From: Halobaculum magnesiiphilum
Lineage (GTDB): Archaea; Halobacteriota; Halobacteria; Halobacteriales; Haloferacaceae
Length of the DNA stretch: 64,000 bases
Assembly: GCF_019823105.1 (NCBI RefSeq)
Contig: NZ_CP081958.1
Span: 992,001-1,056,000, forward strand
Reading direction: 5' to 3'
Made by a program: the position numbers and the translations under genes. Within the stretch, counting starts at the first letter, position 1. Every line of letters starts with the position of its first letter. Below are positions 33,511-41,865 of this stretch, one piece after another. Below the pieces are notes generated by a model. The model was given only the letters and a program-made list of their open reading frames with translations. It did no database searches and had not been told where the DNA came from.

Positions 33511-33758
33511 TCCTCGCGGTCCCCCTCCCCGCGGTCGCCCTGTTCGCTCGACGAGATGCGAAGCGTCCCGTTGAACCGCCAGTGTGCGTGGGTCGCGTCC
33601 TCGTCGGCGCTGCTCGGGACGTCCACCTCCAGGTCGTCGAAGGTGTAGCTGATCTCGGCGCCGCGCCCAGTCAGCCGTTCGTAGAGGGCGATACCGAAGT
33701 CGGGCCACGTGGTCGTCTCCCCCCGACCGGGCTCGGCCGTATCGTCGGCACTCATCAC
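33507..33758 (-). CDS. Hypothetical small protein, coupled to downstream gene
   Basis: An 83-residue acidic protein (PDFGIALYERLTGRGAEIS and FDDLEVDVPS are its most ordered parts; C-terminal SSEQGDRGEGDREE is charged). Its stop overlaps the following GTG start. It resembles a gas-vesicle-GvpA/GvpM-type accessory only in size, so no such call is made. Two adjacent Met codons make the start uncertain by one residue. Confidence 0.7.
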   Translation of the reverse strand: MMSADDTAEPGRGETTTWPDFGIALYERLTGRGAEISYTFDDLEVDVPSSADEDATHAHWRFNGTLRISSSEQGDRGEGDREE

Positions 33759-33903
33759 TGGCCTGACTAACGGCTCCGACCGACTTATCGGTGTTCCCCG
33801 ATCCCCCGGCGTGCCCGGGGCCCACGGCGTGCAAGGGGTCTGTGCCGTGCCCGCGGTGCGGTGCCGTGCTCACTGCACCGGTCCGCTTCTCCGCGGCCGC
33901 CGC

Positions 33904-34731
33904 TCACTCGCAGAGTGCCGACCGTCCGAGCGCGAGCAACTCCGCGCCCGTCGGCTCGGGGTTGCCGTCGCCGGCGAGCACGAGCCGGTGTCGTGGACGG
34001 CCGACGCCGACCGGTTCGCGCTCGGTCTCGACGAGCCCCGTCTCGACGAGGCGCGACTTCGATCGGGCGATCTCCGTGCGGCTGGAGAGACCGATCTCCT
34101 CGGCCCACTCCCCGATGTGCATCGTCAACAGCTCGTGGCGCGCGCCGACGAGCGTACACGCCGTTACTGGGTCGAACGCGCCGGTTCGGGGGAGGGTGTC
34201 GGCCGCACCCAACAGGTCGGCGAGCGTCTCCGCGCCGTCCGGCCATCGGTCCGCGAACGACTCCACGAGCGTCGTCCGGCCCGGAACGTCGAACGCGTAC
34301 GGATCGGCGTCGCGCCACCGTTCGTCGTAGGCGTCCTCGGCGACCGCACACAGCGTCTCGTCGTCGCCGGCGCACACCGTGGCCTCCCCGTCGACCGAGA
34401 CGTGCGCGCGGACGGTTCCGTCGGCTATCGTCAGGCTCGCATCGAGGGTCGGGACCGTTCGCACCGCCAACCGGCCGGTCGATCCCGCGTCGACGGCGGC
34501 GGTCACGGTCAGGAAGTCGGCGAACGCGGCGTCCGCAGACTCCTCGGTGCACAGCAGCCGAACCCGCTGCTCCGAGCTCGTGGAAGGCGACGCGTCGGCG
34601 TCGGGGCGAACGTCGTCGGCGACGGCGTCGACAACCCCACGAACGAACGTCGGGGAGGAGTCGACGACGAGGGCGTCGGCGGCCGGAGTCAGCGCCCGGT
34701 CGGCGAGCGCCGACGGAGAACCGGTCGTCAT
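33904..34731 (-). CDS. tbsP: TbsP-like transcriptional regulator (DUF5821)
   Basis: A 275-residue protein. The N-terminal half (VDSSPTFVRGVVDAVADDV, RLLCTEESADAAFADFL) and the conserved ERWRDADPYAFDVPGRTTLVESFAD are typical of haloarchaeal DUF5821. The C-terminal winged helix is MHIGEWAEEIGLSSRTEIARSKSRLVETGLVETEREPVGVGRPRHRLVL. In Haloferax, TbsP regulates a gluconeogenic glyceraldehyde dehydrogenase gene together with TrmB; the present gene may be an orthologue or a paralogue. It lies upstream of trmI-nac but in the same direction, 53 bp downstream of trmI's stop. Confidence 0.8.
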   Translation of the reverse strand: MTTGSPSALADRALTPAADALVVDSSPTFVRGVVDAVADDVRPDADASPSTSSEQRVRLLCTEESADAAFADFLTVTAAVDAGSTGRLAVRTVPTLDASLTIADGTVRAHVSVDGEATVCAGDDETLCAVAEDAYDERWRDADPYAFDVPGRTTLVESFADRWPDGAETLADLLGAADTLPRTGAFDPVTACTLVGARHELLTMHIGEWAEEIGLSSRTEIARSKSRLVETGLVETEREPVGVGRPRHRLVLAGDGNPEPTGAELLALGRSALCE

Positions 34732-34784
34732 GCCGAAGCGTGCGGGGCGCTCCGACTTCAGTTTTCAGGATTCGTCCCGTTGGA

Positions 34785-35531
34785 TTATCGCGCGGTCAGG
34801 CGAGCGAACAGCAGATAGCCGGTGTGACCGACCCCCGCGGTGCTCGGGCGGGTACCGCGCTCGTCGACGGTGAGCTCGCGCTGGATCGTCTCCAGCGTCT
34901 CCACGTCGCCGAGGCCGGCCTCGCGCGCGGCGAGCTCGGTGTCGCGCGCGTCCTCAACGAACGGCGTGTAGACGGCGACGTAGCCGCCGGGGACGAGCAG
35001 CTCCGGTGCGCGTTCGACGACCGCGGCGGCGTCGGCGGTGTCGAGCGTTATCAGATCGAACGGGTCGCCGGCGACGAGCTCGTCAAGGTGTTCGGTCAGG
35101 TCGCCGGTCCGGACCTCGACGCGGTCGCTCACGCCGCCCAGCTCCATGTTGGCGCGGGCGTTCTCCGCGAACTCCGGGTCGATCTCGTAGGTGGTCACCG
35201 CGGCGCCGATCCGCCCGAGGTAGCCCGACAGCACCCCGGTGCCGGTGCCGGCGTCGAGAACTCGATCGCCGGACTGCGCGCCGGTGTGGCCGACGACGAG
35301 CCCGATATCGCGGGGCATCATCGGCGCGCCGGTGCGCTCGAAGTGGTTGAACAGGTCCGGTCCGCGGAGGCGTCGGACGTGGAACGCCTCGTCGAGATGC
35401 GTCTCCAGCACGTCGCCGTGGGCCACGTCCTCCGGGACCTCCAGCACGCCGAGGTCGGTCTGGAGTTCCTCGCCGGGGCCGCGGAGGTACTCGCGGTCCG
35501 AGTCGGCGTGGACCAGGAGGTACGAGCTCAC
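34785..35531 (-). CDS. trmI: tRNA (adenine-N1)-methyltransferase, TrmI type
   Basis: A 248-residue SAM methyltransferase that modifies adenines of tRNA (in archaea positions 57/58). The N-terminal beta-domain [23 protein letters not shown] is followed by [28 protein letters not shown], where the PMMPRDIG stretch is diagnostic. Motif I is [17 protein letters not shown] and the acidic loop [17 protein letters not shown]. The GTG start overlaps the nac stop (GTGA), so the two are coupled; this nac-trmI pairing is usual in haloarchaea. Confidence 0.92.
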   Translation of the reverse strand: MSSYLLVHADSDREYLRGPGEELQTDLGVLEVPEDVAHGDVLETHLDEAFHVRRLRGPDLFNHFERTGAPMMPRDIGLVVGHTGAQSGDRVLDAGTGTGVLSGYLGRIGAAVTTYEIDPEFAENARANMELGGVSDRVEVRTGDLTEHLDELVAGDPFDLITLDTADAAAVVERAPELLVPGGYVAVYTPFVEDARDTELAAREAGLGDVETLETIQRELTVDERGTRPSTAGVGHTGYLLFARLTAR

Positions 35532-35926
35532 TCCAGCTCGGAGATCGCCGCGGCGAGGTCGCCGTCGACGTCCTCGAGCGCCTCGCGGGCGTCCGCCTCG
35601 CTCACGCCCGCGCGGGTCGCGACGAGCCGCACGTCCTCGTCGGGGACGCCGCCGGCATCGGCCGCACCGGCGTCATCCGAACCGCCGTCGTCGGCCGCGG
35701 CGTCGTCGTCGCCGGCGCCGAGCTCGCGGGTCGTCGGCTCGCCGACGATCTGGTAGGTCTCCTGGCCCTGGGCATCCATGCGCGTGACCTGAGCACCGTC
35801 GAACACGAGCTCCTCATCGCCCGTGCGGATGACGACCTCCTCGGCGTCGATCTCGGTCACGTCGATGCCCATCTGCTTCATCATCTGCTGCATCTTGCGC
35901 GGGTTCATCCCGCCGCCTCCGAACAT
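35528..35926 (-). CDS. nac: Nascent polypeptide-associated complex protein
   Basis: A 132-residue archaeal NAC homodimer subunit that contacts ribosomes and nascent chains. The N-terminus [20 protein letters not shown] and the beta-core [40 protein letters not shown] are typical. The C-terminal UBA domain is [34 protein letters not shown]. The acidic linker ([18 protein letters not shown]) is longer than in non-halophiles. The ATG complementary to 35924-35926 is chosen by homology to the family N-terminus. Confidence 0.94.
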   Translation of the reverse strand: MFGGGGMNPRKMQQMMKQMGIDVTEIDAEEVVIRTGDEELVFDGAQVTRMDAQGQETYQIVGEPTTRELGAGDDDAAADDGGSDDAGAADAGGVPDEDVRLVATRAGVSEADAREALEDVDGDLAAAISELE

Positions 35927-36067
35927 ACCCGAGGCGTCGCTCGCGGCGAGCAAAAGCGTGGCGAAGCGGTCGCTGGCGCCGGCCGCCGCGGGTACCTGCT
36001 ATCGACCGGTTCCGCGGACGTACCGGCATCCCCGCGTTTCATCTCCCCCGCGACCCTCCCCCGTCGC

Positions 36068-36529
36068 GTGTACCTCTCCCATCAGACGTGGCCGGAGTTG
36101 GGCGACTACGTCGCCGAGGAGTCGGTCGCGGTCGTCCCGTTGGGCTCCACCGAGCAGCACGGTCCGCACCTGCCGCTGGCGACGGACTATCTCATCGCAG
36201 AAGCGCTCGCCCGCGAGGCGACAGACCGCACCGGGTTCCTCTGTACGCCGCCGGTGCGGATCGCCGTCTCCGAGCACCACCGCCAGTTCCACGGCACGAT
36301 GTGGGTCGACCCGGGCGTGTTCCGCGATTACGTCGAGAGCTTCTCGCGCAACCTCGCGTACCACGGGGTCGACCGGATCGTCTACGTGAACGCCCACGGC
36401 GGCAACACCCAGCACCTCCGGGAGGTCGGCCGCCGCCTCCGCCGCGACGAGACGGCCTACGCGGTCGAGTGGATGGGAACTTCACACTGCTTCACTACGC
36501 TGCATAATCAGGCCCCTGCAGCAGCGTAA
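36068..36529 (+). pseudogene. Creatininase-family gene, 5' part, interrupted by the integrated element
   Basis: From GTG 36068 the frame encodes the first 136 residues of a creatininase-family amidohydrolase (PLGSTEQHGPHLPLATD metal-binding motif, GTMWVDPGVFRDYVES, VNAHGGN). At the conserved VEWMW motif it switches to element sequence, adds MGTSHCFTTLHNQAPAAA and stops at 36529. The missing C-terminal part is at 50476-50872. Metal ligands of the C-terminal half (the PKET segment) are absent, so the truncated product is not expected to be active. Archaeal members include FAPy deformylase (ArfB) of riboflavin/F420 synthesis; that assignment is possible but not shown. Confidence 0.93.
36466..36475 (+). 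other. Left attachment site core (attL)
   Basis: CGAGTGGATG lies in the host gene's VEWM codons (context GCGGTCGAGTGGATGGGAAC). The same ten bases are at the right junction. Immediately inside the element are two CTTCAC motifs (36480-36485 and 36490-36495) that could be integrase arm sites; this is only inferred from position. Confidence 0.82.
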
Positions 36530-36535
36530 CTATCG

Positions 36536-37321
36536 CTACTCGCTCCGCTCGGCCACGCGAGAAGCCGGCATCAAGTCCTCCGCATCCTGAGCTGCCATCC
36601 AGTCACACAGATGTACCAGCTGCTCGCTCGCCGCCTCGAACAGCTGCTTGCCCTTCTCAGCAGACGCGTCGGTCGGATCCCCGAAGCCACCGTTCCCCGA
36701 GTTGTCGACCGCGTCGTAGAACGTCCGCGCCCCGTGTTTCATCGTCTCGGCATCCTCTAAGTCCACGAGGCCACCGTCGCGCGCCTCCTCCAGCTTCTCC
36801 TCTCGAACGTTGTCCTCGATGTACCACACCATCGAGGTCTCCTTCGGACCAGCGTGTGGCCCGTTCTGCTCGAAGAGGTCGTCCACCAGATCTGGGATGC
36901 TATTATCCCACATCCACTCCACCGAGTACGCAACCTCATCGTCGTAGAGCCGCCGTCCCACTTCCTGCAGATGCTCCACGTTCCCCCCGTGAGCGTTCAC
37001 GAACACCACCCGGTCGATCCCGTGGTACGTCAGATTCCGAACGAGGCTCTCCATGTAGTCACGGAACACCGGCGCGTCGACCCACATCGTCCCCGCGAAC
37101 TGCTTGTGATGAGGGCTGACACCGATGTTGACCGTCGGCGTGCAGAGGTAGTCTCCCCGCTCTGCCGCCTCCTGCGCAAGTGCCTCGGCGATAGTGTGGT
37201 CGGTCGACTCAGGGAGGTGCGGGCCGTGCTGCTCGGTCGAACCGACGGGGACCAGCGCCAACGACGTCTCTTCGAGATACTCCTCCAACTCCTGCCAAGT
37301 GTGCGCCGCCAACTCCATCAC
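36536..37321 (-). CDS. Complete element-borne creatininase-family amidohydrolase
   Basis: A 261-residue creatininase-fold protein running in the opposite direction to the split host gene and ending about 60 bp from attL. Metal-binding and active-site motifs are intact: VPVGSTEQHGPHLPESTDH, FAGTMWVDAPVFRDY, VFVNAHGGNVEHL, VEWMWDNSIPDL and NGPHAGPKETSMV. It is clearly paralogous to the host protein over its full length, with well over half of aligned residues identical, but has many replacements and lower-GC codons, so it is not a recent host duplicate. Two adjacent ATGs leave the start uncertain by one residue. It probably supplies the function the insertion destroys. Confidence 0.92.
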   Translation of the reverse strand: MMELAAHTWQELEEYLEETSLALVPVGSTEQHGPHLPESTDHTIAEALAQEAAERGDYLCTPTVNIGVSPHHKQFAGTMWVDAPVFRDYMESLVRNLTYHGIDRVVFVNAHGGNVEHLQEVGRRLYDDEVAYSVEWMWDNSIPDLVDDLFEQNGPHAGPKETSMVWYIEDNVREEKLEEARDGGLVDLEDAETMKHGARTFYDAVDNSGNGGFGDPTDASAEKGKQLFEAASEQLVHLCDWMAAQDAEDLMPASRVAERSE

Positions 37322-37420
37322 GTCTCACGAACAGCGCCGCGCTGAATAACCTTCCTGTGGCCCCGGAAGCGCGCTCTACAGGGACCAGCACTATCGTCTC
37401 GCGGCGAGTACACCCAGTCG

Positions 37421-37615
37421 ATGGGCCTCTGGTACAACGGATACTGGTACGACGTCGACACCGAGGCGGAAGCCAAGCAGCTCCACGACGAGCGCGGCGT
37501 CACGATCGCCACCGACCAAGCGGAGGTCGAGGCTGCGATCACGGACGGTGAGTACAGCCCGCCCGATCAGCGCCTCCTCGCAGACCGTCTCACCGACGAG
37601 GACGGCGATGAGTAG
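37421..37615 (+). CDS. Hypothetical small acidic protein
   Basis: A 64-residue acidic protein. Its N-terminus GLWYNGYWYDVDTEAEAKQLHDERG is aromatic-rich and looks like a short beta-hairpin followed by a helix; the tail PPDQRLLADRLTDEDGDE is charged. It is divergent from the element's creatininase gene (99 bp apart). I do not recognise the family. Confidence 0.66.
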   Translation: MGLWYNGYWYDVDTEAEAKQLHDERGVTIATDQAEVEAAITDGEYSPPDQRLLADRLTDEDGDE

Positions 37616-37633
37616 CCTCTCCTCCCTTGTATA

Positions 37634-37733
37634 GAGAGCCACGACGTCGCGTTCTCTCGGCGACGACAAGATCTGGGCCACATCCTACGCAGTCAGGGTT
37701 CGATCCGGAGACGAGCCAAGCTCGTGGCTCTCT
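37634..37733. repeat. 12-bp inverted repeat in element intergenic region
   Basis: AGAGAGCCACGA (37634-37645) is perfectly complementary to TCGTGGCTCTCT (37722-37733), with 76 bp between. CTCTCGGCGA occurs directly repeated at 37655-37664 and 37731-37740, and the right arm also forms its own short hairpin (GAGCCA with TGGCTC). The surrounding 37616-37896 has no gene and becomes AT-rich near 37811-37828. A role in replication, partition or regulation is possible but unproven. Confidence 0.65.
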
Positions 37734-37896
37734 CGGCGAGGAGGGGAGGCACCCCCGTCGATAAACGCGAATCGCGGCCTACGAGTGGGGATAGTATCCT
37801 GAGGTCACAGGTAGAATATTTTGAAACCCCACATGACCCCCGGATCGAGGTTCCGAGGCCACTTTGTTTATCCGTGGCTGGTCCTGTTCCGCAGTT

Positions 37897-38139
37897 GTGT
37901 CATCACTCGTTGTGGATCGGGTCGTCGCCGCGATAGCAGACGCGGAAGGGAAGGATCCGCTGGACCTCGACTACGCTCTGCAGGACTACATCGACGCCGA
38001 CGCGATCCACCAGCTGGCGGCTCACGACGGCAGCTCGTGGACACTCCAGTTCGAGGTCCCGAACCACACTGTCACCGTCACGGGTGAAGGAGCGGTGCTG
38101 GTCGACGGCACCAAAGAGCGAGTCCCCAGCGACGACTGA
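37897..38139 (+). CDS. HalOD1 domain micro-protein
   Basis: An 80-residue protein from GTG 37897; the frame is open further upstream, but the extra residues are hydrophobic and non-acidic. LVVDRVVAAIADAEGKDPLDLDYALQDYIDADAIHQLA and LQFEVPNHTVTVTGEGAVLVDG match the HalOD1 output domain found in haloarchaeal signalling proteins and as stand-alone copies. A TTTATCC element at 37866-37872, about 25-31 bp upstream, suits a leaderless transcript. It directly precedes the restriction-modification gene (85 bp), which suggests possible co-regulation. Its biochemical role is unknown. Confidence 0.8.
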   Translation: MSSLVVDRVVAAIADAEGKDPLDLDYALQDYIDADAIHQLAAHDGSSWTLQFEVPNHTVTVTGEGAVLVDGTKERVPSDD

Positions 38140-38224
38140 CAGATCTACAACAGCGCTACCTCGGGAGTGAGTTCTCTCGCCCCGTCAGTGAATTTTATCA
38201 GGCGGCTATCGGAATACGGCTTCA

Positions 38225-41200
38225 ATGCCCGACGCGCTTCTGGCCGATCTTCTCGAAGCCTTCCACGAGATCCACGGAGAGGTTCGGTCGGAGGGAAGTG
38301 AGTTCGACTTCCGGTACAGCCTTGTTGACCACCTGTTCACGGACGCGCTCGGTTGGTCCCGACAAGAAGGAGAGGGCCACGTCAATTTTGAGGACGACCG
38401 GAAGGACGTCCTCTGTTACGACGACAGCGATCCGCCGTTCCCGGTCATCGTCTGTGAGACGAAGCGCCCCTCCCACGATCTCGGCCTCTCCGACGTCGAC
38501 CAGCTGGAAACGTACATGGTCGGTGTGGGGAGTGCAGAGTACGGGATCCTCACCAACGGCCACGAGTTCCGGATCTACGAGTACTCCTCCAGCGACCGTG
38601 AGCTGAGTTCGGTCGGGGGCTTCAGCGTGGACGACGTGGCCGAAGCCGAGTCACCGGCAGATCTCGGCTCGGAGGAGCAGGAAACGCTGGGTGCGCTGGA
38701 GTACTTCCACCACGACCGCTTCACCAACGTTGGGGACGCCGACTACTTCCAGCAGCGAGCGAAGGAGGTCCCAGTCCAGTACCAACCCGGTACGGACGAC
38801 GAGGGGTACGAACTATTCCTCGAAGCGGTGAAGCAGTCACTTGACGAACTGTCCTCGGTTATGGCCCGGTTCTTCGATGACTATCGGGACCGGCCGGAGG
38901 ACTCGTACCCTCGGGAGTTCCTCGACACGACCTTCCCCGACTGGAAGAGTTGGCGCGAGTACACCGGCAAGAGCGACGACGCGAAGCAGACGTTCTGCCG
39001 TGAGACTGCGTACATCCTTCTCAACCGGGCGCTGTTCGCTCGGATCGCCGAGGACAAGGAGATCGTCGGGAACACCCGGCTCTCGGGGCGTGGAATGGCC
39101 GACGCGCTCGGTCAGGGCGACGAGCGACCGTACCTTGAGGCCCTGATGGACACCTACGACCGGATCGATGACCACTACGGCGACCTCTACGAGCTGGGGA
39201 TCTTCGATTGGTGGTGGGTGAGCCGCGACAAGCGGCAGCGGTTCGACGCCGACGAGGAGCGTCGGCAGGAAGATCTGGAGGACGACTTGGACTACCGGCT
39301 CGGAGAAGTGTTCAAGCGACTGAACCGCTTCGACTTCGAGTACGTCAACCGCGACATCCTCGGCCACGTCTACGAGGACTACCTCCCACAGGACGAGCGG
39401 AAGGAACTGGGCGAGTACTACACGCCCATAGAGGTCATCCGCTATATGCTGGACGAGACTGGGTACAAGCCGACAGAGGGGATCGGTCGGCAGAAGATAC
39501 TCGACCCGGCGTGTGGCAGTGGTGGCTTCCTCACGGAGGCGTGTGAGCGACTGATCCAGCACTACATCCGCAAGTTCGGTCGGGAGAGCGTCCACTATCT
39601 GGACGCCGAGGAGGCGCGTACGATCCTCGAACGGATCGAGGACAACCTCTACGGGATCGACATCAACCCGTTTGCCGTCCACATCACGCAGATCAATCTC
39701 CTGTTCCGGACCGTCGATCTGTACGATAAGGTGACCGAGCAGGATCCATCCTACACGATGGACGGCTTCGAGATCCACGTCGCGGACACGCTGACTCCCA
39801 CCGTCCTCGAAAAGCAGGAAGGAGGCACCGAAGACGAGGGGCAGCAGTCACAGATCACGCAGTTCGCTAACTACAACGGTCGCGCTCAGGCGTTCATCGA
39901 TGACCGGGACGCGGTCGACCGGATCAAGGACGAGATCGAGTTCGACGTTGTGGTGGCGAACCCTCCGTACGTCCGAACCCAGAACATCAGCGGGCCGAAG
40001 GAGGAGTACGCGGAGCGGTACTCCACGGTCGAGAGCAAGAGCTTCGACATCTACGTGCCCTTCATCGAGCGGGGGCTGGAGTGGCTGACAGACGACGGCA
40101 GCCTCTCGTACATCTGTCCGAACCGCCTGCTCACACACGAGTACGCTGAGAGCGTCCGCGAACACCTTGCAGACGAGCCACTGACCCATCTGATCGATTT
40201 CAAGGATGTGGAAGTGTTCGACGCTGCCACTCCATACCCTTGTATCGTGTCCGTGGACAGAGACGAACCTGTGGACAGAGACGTCCACTGTGCCCGGTTT
40301 GCACACGAAAGAGAGGGGGTGTTGGACGAGATCTATCACTTGGAGGACTGGGAAACCCCAGAGGATGTGGACGAGTACGATCTGTTCACCTACCCGAAAG
40401 AAACGCTCCGTGAGGACAACGCCGACAACTACCTCCCGAGCTGGAAGCCGATGCCGATGGAGAGCGAGCGGCGTGTGTTCGAGTCGATCCGTGAATCCTC
40501 ATCCTTCCGGCTTCAGCAGGTCTCCTCTGAGGTGTTCGTGGGGATCCAAACGAGCGCGAACCCCGTGTACCTCGGCTTCATCGAGGGTGATGTCGATCCC
40601 GACGACGGAGTCGTCCAGTTCAGAGCGAAGGGTGACGACGAGGCCCAGCCCGTTGAGAAGTCCGTGCTACGACGGCTGCTCCGTGGGCCGGAGATCGACC
40701 GTTGGGGCGTTGACTGGGAGGGGCTGTGGCTGATCTTCCCCTACGACGCCGATGACGGTGACCCGGACTTGCTCTCGGAGGAAACTCTCCGGACCGACTA
40801 CGAACATACGTGGGAGTTCCTACAGGACCACAAGTCGTACTTGCAGGACCGCGACGTACAGGACGATCACTGGTGGGCGTTCGGCCGGCGGCAGAATATC
40901 GACAAAATGGAGCCGGACAAGATCATGACGAACATCATGAGTTCGTACAGCCGGTTCGTGGCTGACACCGATGGGGAGTACTACTTCCTCGGTGGTGGCA
41001 ACGCCGGTGGATACGGGGTTCAGCTCATGCAGGAGTACGCTCCCACTTCGGAGGACCACCTGTACTACGTGGCGCTGCTGAATTCCTCTGTGCTGGAGTT
41101 CTATCACAAGCACATCGCGCCGATCTTCGGCGGGAAGTACTACTCCTACAACAAGCGCTACTTGGAGCCGCACCCGGTCGTCGTGCCGGACAACGCCTCG

Positions 41201-41734
41201 GACGAGGCTGTCGAGGAGCTGGCGGAGCAAGTCAAGGAGACCCGCGAGCAGATCACCGACTTGGAGTACAGGACCGACGACGTTCGGAACTACCTCCCGG
41301 ACTACGACCGCGACAGCTCGGTCCTTGATCTGGCCCAGTCAATCAACCTCGACGGCGACGACTATCGGCAGGGACCGATCCGCAAGGACGTGAAGATGGA
41401 TGTCGAAACCGCCGAGGAGGTCTATCAGGTCGTGATGAAGCGGAGCCATGAGATGGGCTTCGAGTCCGAACTCGTCCGCGACTTCGTGTTTGAGTTACTG
41501 ACGGCACAGGACCGGCGGTTGACCCGCTCTGAGATCCTCGGGATGGACACGCCGACTCGTGACGACGTCGTGGATCTGATGGAGGAGTACCGGGGCGACG
41601 AGGACAAGATCGAGGAGCTGAACGAGGAGTTCGACCGACTTCGTGGCGAGCTGGACGAGACGATCCTCAGCGACGTGTACGAGCTCAGCGAGGAGGACGC
41701 AGAGGTCGTGGACGAGTTCCTGAAGGTCTGGTAG
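38225..41734 (+). CDS. Single-chain type IIG restriction-modification enzyme
   Basis: A 1169-residue fusion. Residues about 25-120 form a PD-(D/E)xK nuclease: D61 and the VIVCETKRP motif with E78/K80, as in HsdR-like N-termini. Residues about 390-620 are an N6-adenine methyltransferase with motif I DPACGSGGFLTEACE (about 427) and motif IV ANPPYV (NPPY at 579-582), plus the YTPIEVIRYM motif X. The C-terminal half has the target-recognition and helical spacer organisation of Eco57I/MmeI-type enzymes. It recognises, cuts and methylates DNA on its own. It could stabilise the element in the host and restrict incoming DNA. The recognition sequence cannot be read. Confidence 0.9.
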   Translation: MPDALLADLLEAFHEIHGEVRSEGSEFDFRYSLVDHLFTDALGWSRQEGEGHVNFEDDRKDVLCYDDSDPPFPVIVCETKRPSHDLGLSDVDQLETYMVGVGSAEYGILTNGHEFRIYEYSSSDRELSSVGGFSVDDVAEAESPADLGSEEQETLGALEYFHHDRFTNVGDADYFQQRAKEVPVQYQPGTDDEGYELFLEAVKQSLDELSSVMARFFDDYRDRPEDSYPREFLDTTFPDWKSWREYTGKSDDAKQTFCRETAYILLNRALFARIAEDKEIVGNTRLSGRGMADALGQGDERPYLEALMDTYDRIDDHYGDLYELGIFDWWWVSRDKRQRFDADEERRQEDLEDDLDYRLGEVFKRLNRFDFEYVNRDILGHVYEDYLPQDERKELGEYYTPIEVIRYMLDETGYKPTEGIGRQKILDPACGSGGFLTEACERLIQHYIRKFGRESVHYLDAEEARTILERIEDNLYGIDINPFAVHITQINLLFRTVDLYDKVTEQDPSYTMDGFEIHVADTLTPTVLEKQEGGTEDEGQQSQITQFANYNGRAQAFIDDRDAVDRIKDEIEFDVVVANPPYVRTQNISGPKEEYAERYSTVESKSFDIYVPFIERGLEWLTDDGSLSYICPNRLLTHEYAESVREHLADEPLTHLIDFKDVEVFDAATPYPCIVSVDRDEPVDRDVHCARFAHEREGVLDEIYHLEDWETPEDVDEYDLFTYPKETLREDNADNYLPSWKPMPMESERRVFESIRESSSFRLQQVSSEVFVGIQTSANPVYLGFIEGDVDPDDGVVQFRAKGDDEAQPVEKSVLRRLLRGPEIDRWGVDWEGLWLIFPYDADDGDPDLLSEETLRTDYEHTWEFLQDHKSYLQDRDVQDDHWWAFGRRQNIDKMEPDKIMTNIMSSYSRFVADTDGEYYFLGGGNAGGYGVQLMQEYAPTSEDHLYYVALLNSSVLEFYHKHIAPIFGGKYYSYNKRYLEPHPVVVPDNASDEAVEELAEQVKETREQITDLEYRTDDVRNYLPDYDRDSSVLDLAQSINLDGDDYRQGPIRKDVKMDVETAEEVYQVVMKRSHEMGFESELVRDFVFELLTAQDRRLTRSEILGMDTPTRDDVVDLMEEYRGDEDKIEELNEEFDRLRGELDETILSDVYELSEEDAEVVDEFLKVW

Positions 41735-41865
41735 TCCGGTTTTGGCTCTCGCGCCGACGTTCGCGTTCTAAGCCCCGGGTCAGATCGCTACGGTGTATCC
41801 CACGCAGCCTGATCCTCAACGCCGAGACGAGGCGACGTCGTGCGAGCTACGGGAAGCGACGGTCG

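Noticed and set aside
36068-36529. Simple frameshift or nonsense mutation of the creatininase gene
   Set aside because: The missing half is found in frame 14 kb away with a matching direct repeat and an integrase between, so an insertion explains the break.
37690-37712. GGTTCGATCC resembling a tRNA T-loop
   Set aside because: Flanking bases do not form a proper T-stem, and no acceptor, D or anticodon arm is present nearby.
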